Part shown: positions 24,107-25,963 of the stretch, piece after piece | Layout: every line of letters starts with the position of its first letter | How positions within the stretch are numbered: the first letter of the stretch is position 1 | Assembly: GCA_016784425.1 (NCBI GenBank) | Contig: JADHUQ010000008.1 | Location: 1 to 25,963, forward strand | Origin: Candidatus Delongbacteria bacterium | Lineage (GTDB): Bacteria > CAIWAD01 > BS150m-G50 | Reading direction: 5' to 3' | DNA: 25,963 nt | Program-made: the position numbers and the translations under genes | Notes under the pieces: generated by a model | What the model saw: the letters and a program-made list of their open reading frames with translations, nothing else | Databases searched by the model: none | Told to the model about the DNA's origin: nothing

Positions 24107-25306
24107 ATGATGAAACGCACAATGAAAATCATTACTCTGACAGGATTGCTGTTCCTGACGACAGCTGACTCTGGTGCTACCCCTGCCATTGTCTCGGGTG
24201 GCCCGGCCAACGACTACGAAGCCTGGATCGAAAGGTTGCATGACGGCCGCCTGATGATAGTTTTCGATCGCAACCCGGACTGGGCTTCCGGTGACCTTTA
24301 TGTCGCGTTTTCCAGTGATGATGGGAACTCCTGGACGGAGGAGGTCGGTATCATAACCGAGCCGGGTGATCAGGCCACCCTGAGCTTTGTCCAGTATGAC
24401 AGCGACCTGTTGCGGGTCTGGTACGCCTCTAATGAGGAGGGCAGCTACCGCATCTACAGTGCCTCCTCAGTGGACGGTCTGAGCTGGACACAGGAGGGAG
24501 AGGCCAATCTCGGCTGGCCTGACCAGGTCCAGTATTACGACCCGACCGTAGTGTTGGAACCGGATGGCTCCCTGACCATGAGCTATATCGTTTCCGGTGA
24601 CGGCGTCTACGTGGCACATTGTCCACCCGCCGGCAGTTGGGACACCGACCGGGTACAGATCAACAACAGCGGTTTCCGTGCCCGGATTGTGAAGCATAGT
24701 AACGGTACCTATCTCTGTGCCTACCATCGTCGTACCGGGGGGCCCTACGATTACGACATCTTCGTCAGACAATCAGACGACCTGGAAAACTGGAGCGGGG
24801 AGATCCGCCTGACCAGCAATCTCAATTCTCACGACCCGTTTACCGGTGTGATGCCGGACGGTGCTTATCTGGTTTACTACGCCAAATACACCAGCCCCGC
24901 TTACAACCTCTGGTACCGCCGCTCTTATGATGGTGTCAACTGGGAGACGGAAGAGCAGATCACAGCTGACGCTACCAACAACACACAGCCCCATTTCCTG
25001 GTTGATGCCGGCTCTATCTACCTGGTCTGGGCACACGCTGTCAGCTATCCCTCCGATCATGATGTCTATTTTGAGCGATTCAGCTATGGCCCGGAACCGG
25101 TGGTCGACCTGCAGATTGAACTTAGCGGTGCGGATGCGCTGCTGCTGTGGAGTTACGATCAACCGGCGACCTTCAAAGTTTACTGGAGTGAGGAGCCTTT
25201 CGGTCCCTTCGACAACCTGCAGGCCACCACGACTGCTACCAGCCTGCAGCTCGATGATATCATCCAGTGGGGGGAGCGGTTCTACATAGTCACGGTGGTG
25301 GACTAG
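24107..25306 (+). CDS. Secreted Asp-box (BNR/sialidase-like) beta-propeller protein
   Basis: This is an exported protein of about 399 residues. Possible starts are the ATGs at 24107, 24110 and 24122; all sit just past the G12 tract and keep the signal peptide (hydrophobic core TLTGLLFLTTA, cleavage near 20-26). The body (about 28-328) has four Asp-box motifs of the S-x-D-x-G-x-x-W type: SSDDGNSW (69-76), SVDGLSW (121-127), SDDLENW (223-229) and SYDGVNW (273-279). They are spaced as in six-bladed sialidase or glycoside-hydrolase-like propellers. I do not see the arginine triad and nucleophile set clearly enough to call a sialidase; carbohydrate binding or another glycosidase activity is possible. 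The last 67 residues form an Fn3-like domain (LLLWSYDQPATFKVYW...RFYIVT) shared with the protein at 12466-13617. It follows the esterase gene by 100 bp and may be co-transcribed. Confidence 0.8.
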   Translation: MMKRTMKIITLTGLLFLTTADSGATPAIVSGGPANDYEAWIERLHDGRLMIVFDRNPDWASGDLYVAFSSDDGNSWTEEVGIITEPGDQATLSFVQYDSDLLRVWYASNEEGSYRIYSASSVDGLSWTQEGEANLGWPDQVQYYDPTVVLEPDGSLTMSYIVSGDGVYVAHCPPAGSWDTDRVQINNSGFRARIVKHSNGTYLCAYHRRTGGPYDYDIFVRQSDDLENWSGEIRLTSNLNSHDPFTGVMPDGAYLVYYAKYTSPAYNLWYRRSYDGVNWETEEQITADATNNTQPHFLVDAGSIYLVWAHAVSYPSDHDVYFERFSYGPEPVVDLQIELSGADALLLWSYDQPATFKVYWSEEPFGPFDNLQATTTATSLQLDDIIQWGERFYIVTVVD

Positions 25307-25618
25307 AGGGTATCCCGCGGAGACGGTAAACGAGGCTGACGGTTTACAGCAGGTGGGGTGTAGTCAACCAGCAGAGCCAGGGATCGAAACAGGTTGTATC
25401 CGCAGATTCAGTTATTAGCTTATCTGTTGATCTTCTACCGGAATGAGGACAGCAGCAGCCCCCCCTTTCAGGTGATGAAATGATTCTGTAGACAGTTTCC
25501 CTGAGACATGTATCGCGAGTTATGGCGTCGCCCCCTAATCGCCAACTCAATGTAAAACATGCGGTTACCGGTATTCCATCGTAACCTGTCGACTGTCAGT
25601 CAAACACAGAGTCTTCCA
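25307..25618. other. Intergenic stretch before the ABC gene fragments
   Basis: No gene is supported in this 312-bp gap. It contains a GTAAAC/GTTTAC stem (see separate entry) and a C7 run at 25459-25465. I found no clear promoter ahead of the ABC gene fragment. Confidence 0.5.
25326..25347 (+). terminator. Possible hairpin after the Asp-box protein gene
   Basis: GTAAAC and GTTTAC pair across a ten-base loop, starting 19 bases past the stop codon. It lacks a T-run and the stem is short, so termination is only a possibility. Confidence 0.25.
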
Positions 25619-25837
25619 ATGTCCTCCCTCACACTACAGAATCTGACCTTCAGCTACAGTAATCCCCAGGTGACGGTTTTTGAGGATGTCTCGCTGCAGA
25701 TCGACAGCGGCTGGAAAACCGCTCTCATCGGACGCAACGGGCGGGGTTCTGCGCATTGCAGGAGATATCAACCGCCCGACTGTTGTTGCGCCCCGACCGT
25801 TGTCAATCCACCACCCCCAGATTACGGAGTCAGCTGA
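25619..25837 (+). pseudogene. Truncated ABC ATPase N-terminus, broken in Walker A
   Basis: The frame opens as a normal ABC-F-type nucleotide-binding domain: MSSLTLQNLTFSYSNPQ, then VFEDVSLQIDSGWKTALIGRNGRG. The Walker A lysine-serine/threonine step should follow, but the sequence turns into a Cys- and Pro-rich stretch and stops after 72 codons. In another frame the next bases read VLRIAGDINRPTVV, resembling the helix after Walker A, which suggests a small deletion plus frameshift. No functional ATPase can be made from this copy. The ribosome site is weak (AGAG). The stop overlaps the next ATG by one base (TGATG). It is either a genuine decayed duplicate or an assembly artefact next to the window edge. 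Confidence 0.7.
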
Positions 25838-25963
25838 TGCCCACCATAACGCTCCAGAATCTGAGCTTCAGCTACAGTAATCCCCAGGTGACGGTTTTTG
25901 AGGATGTCTCGCTGCAGATCGACAGCGGCTGGAAAACCGCTCTCATCGGACGCAACGGGCGGG
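25637..25963 (+). repeat. Direct duplication of an ABC gene 5' segment (218-bp offset)
   Basis: Positions 25637-25745 and 25855-25963 match over 109 bases with one mismatch (C at 25647 versus G at 25865), including 98 bases of perfect identity that end exactly at the window edge. Upstream of the repeat the two copies encode similar residues with different codons (ACA CTA versus ACG CTC), so they are diverged homologues with a homogenised core. Confidence 0.9.
25837..25963 (+). CDS. ABC transporter ATP-binding protein (ABC-F-like), 5' partial
   Basis: Only the first 42 codons are inside the window: MPTITLQNLSFSYSNPQ, then VFEDVSLQIDSGWKTALIGRNGR, running into the Walker A loop at the very last base. 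The pattern (LQNLSFSY, FEDVSLQI, ALIGRNGRGKST expected) fits ABC-F or similar soluble ATPases that act on ribosomes, though a transporter ATPase is not excluded. GGAG seven bases upstream of the ATG is a good ribosome site, better than that of the broken copy before it. From the CAG codon at 25855 onward it is nearly identical to 25637-25745, while the codons before that differ at synonymous sites. Confidence 0.75.
   Translation, partial: MPTITLQNLSFSYSNPQVTVFEDVSLQIDSGWKTALIGRNGR

Noticed and set aside
1..25963. CRISPR array, tRNA or rRNA genes
   Set aside because: No regularly spaced repeats and no cloverleaf or rRNA-like conserved segments were seen on either strand by reading.

Overview
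The window looks like a piece of a bacterial genome from the FCB superphylum or one of its uncultured relatives (Cloacimonadota, Marinimicrobia, Fermentibacteria or Eisenbacteria-like). The main evidence is two secreted proteins that end in a PNPFN-type, FlgD-like C-terminal sorting domain, together with a gingipain-like C25 protein, PPC-domain and Asp-box exported proteins, moderately high GC and clear AGGAGG-type ribosome binding sites. A precise phylum cannot be assigned from the sequence alone. No tRNA, rRNA or CRISPR array was seen.

Layout. The left edge (10-219) holds a small excisionase-type HTH gene followed by short direct repeats. A long minus-strand block follows. Read in transcription order it is: a 1704-residue C25-like surface protein (11551-6437) behind a strong sigma-54-type promoter; an exported protein with an HEXXGH motif (6277-4973); a ZmaR-type acetyltransferase (4904-4077); a YjdF-like membrane protein (3941-3243) behind a perfect dyad; a secreted esterase with sorting tail (3194-1749); and a double retropepsin-like lipoprotein with PDZ domain (1632-430). 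About 900 bp without a convincing gene separates this block from a plus-strand PPC-domain secreted protein (12466-13617).

After another gene-poor 580 bp comes a compact plus-strand cluster: a TolC-family channel (14198-15607), an RND permease (15629-18778) and a type Vd patatin autotransporter (18832-21066). No periplasmic adaptor gene lies between or beside the efflux genes. A serpin lipoprotein faces this cluster (22519-21224). Diverging from the serpin are a second esterase (22765-24006) and an Asp-box secreted protein (24107-25306) whose start codon directly abuts a G12 tract.

The right edge holds two copies of the 5' end of an ABC ATPase gene. The first is broken in the Walker A region, and the window stops inside the second, at the end of a 98-bp perfect repeat.

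Nearly every gene encodes something exported: proteases or protease-like proteins, a protease inhibitor, lipases or esterases, surface adhesin-like domains and an efflux pump. The theme is cell-surface hydrolysis and its control. The most notable observations are the C25 protein lacking the canonical catalytic His, the M49-like HEXXGH...E arrangement in an otherwise unrecognised exported protein, the sigma-54-type promoter, the G12 tract at a start codon, the adaptor-less TolC-RND-type Vd cluster, and the duplicated ABC gene end.
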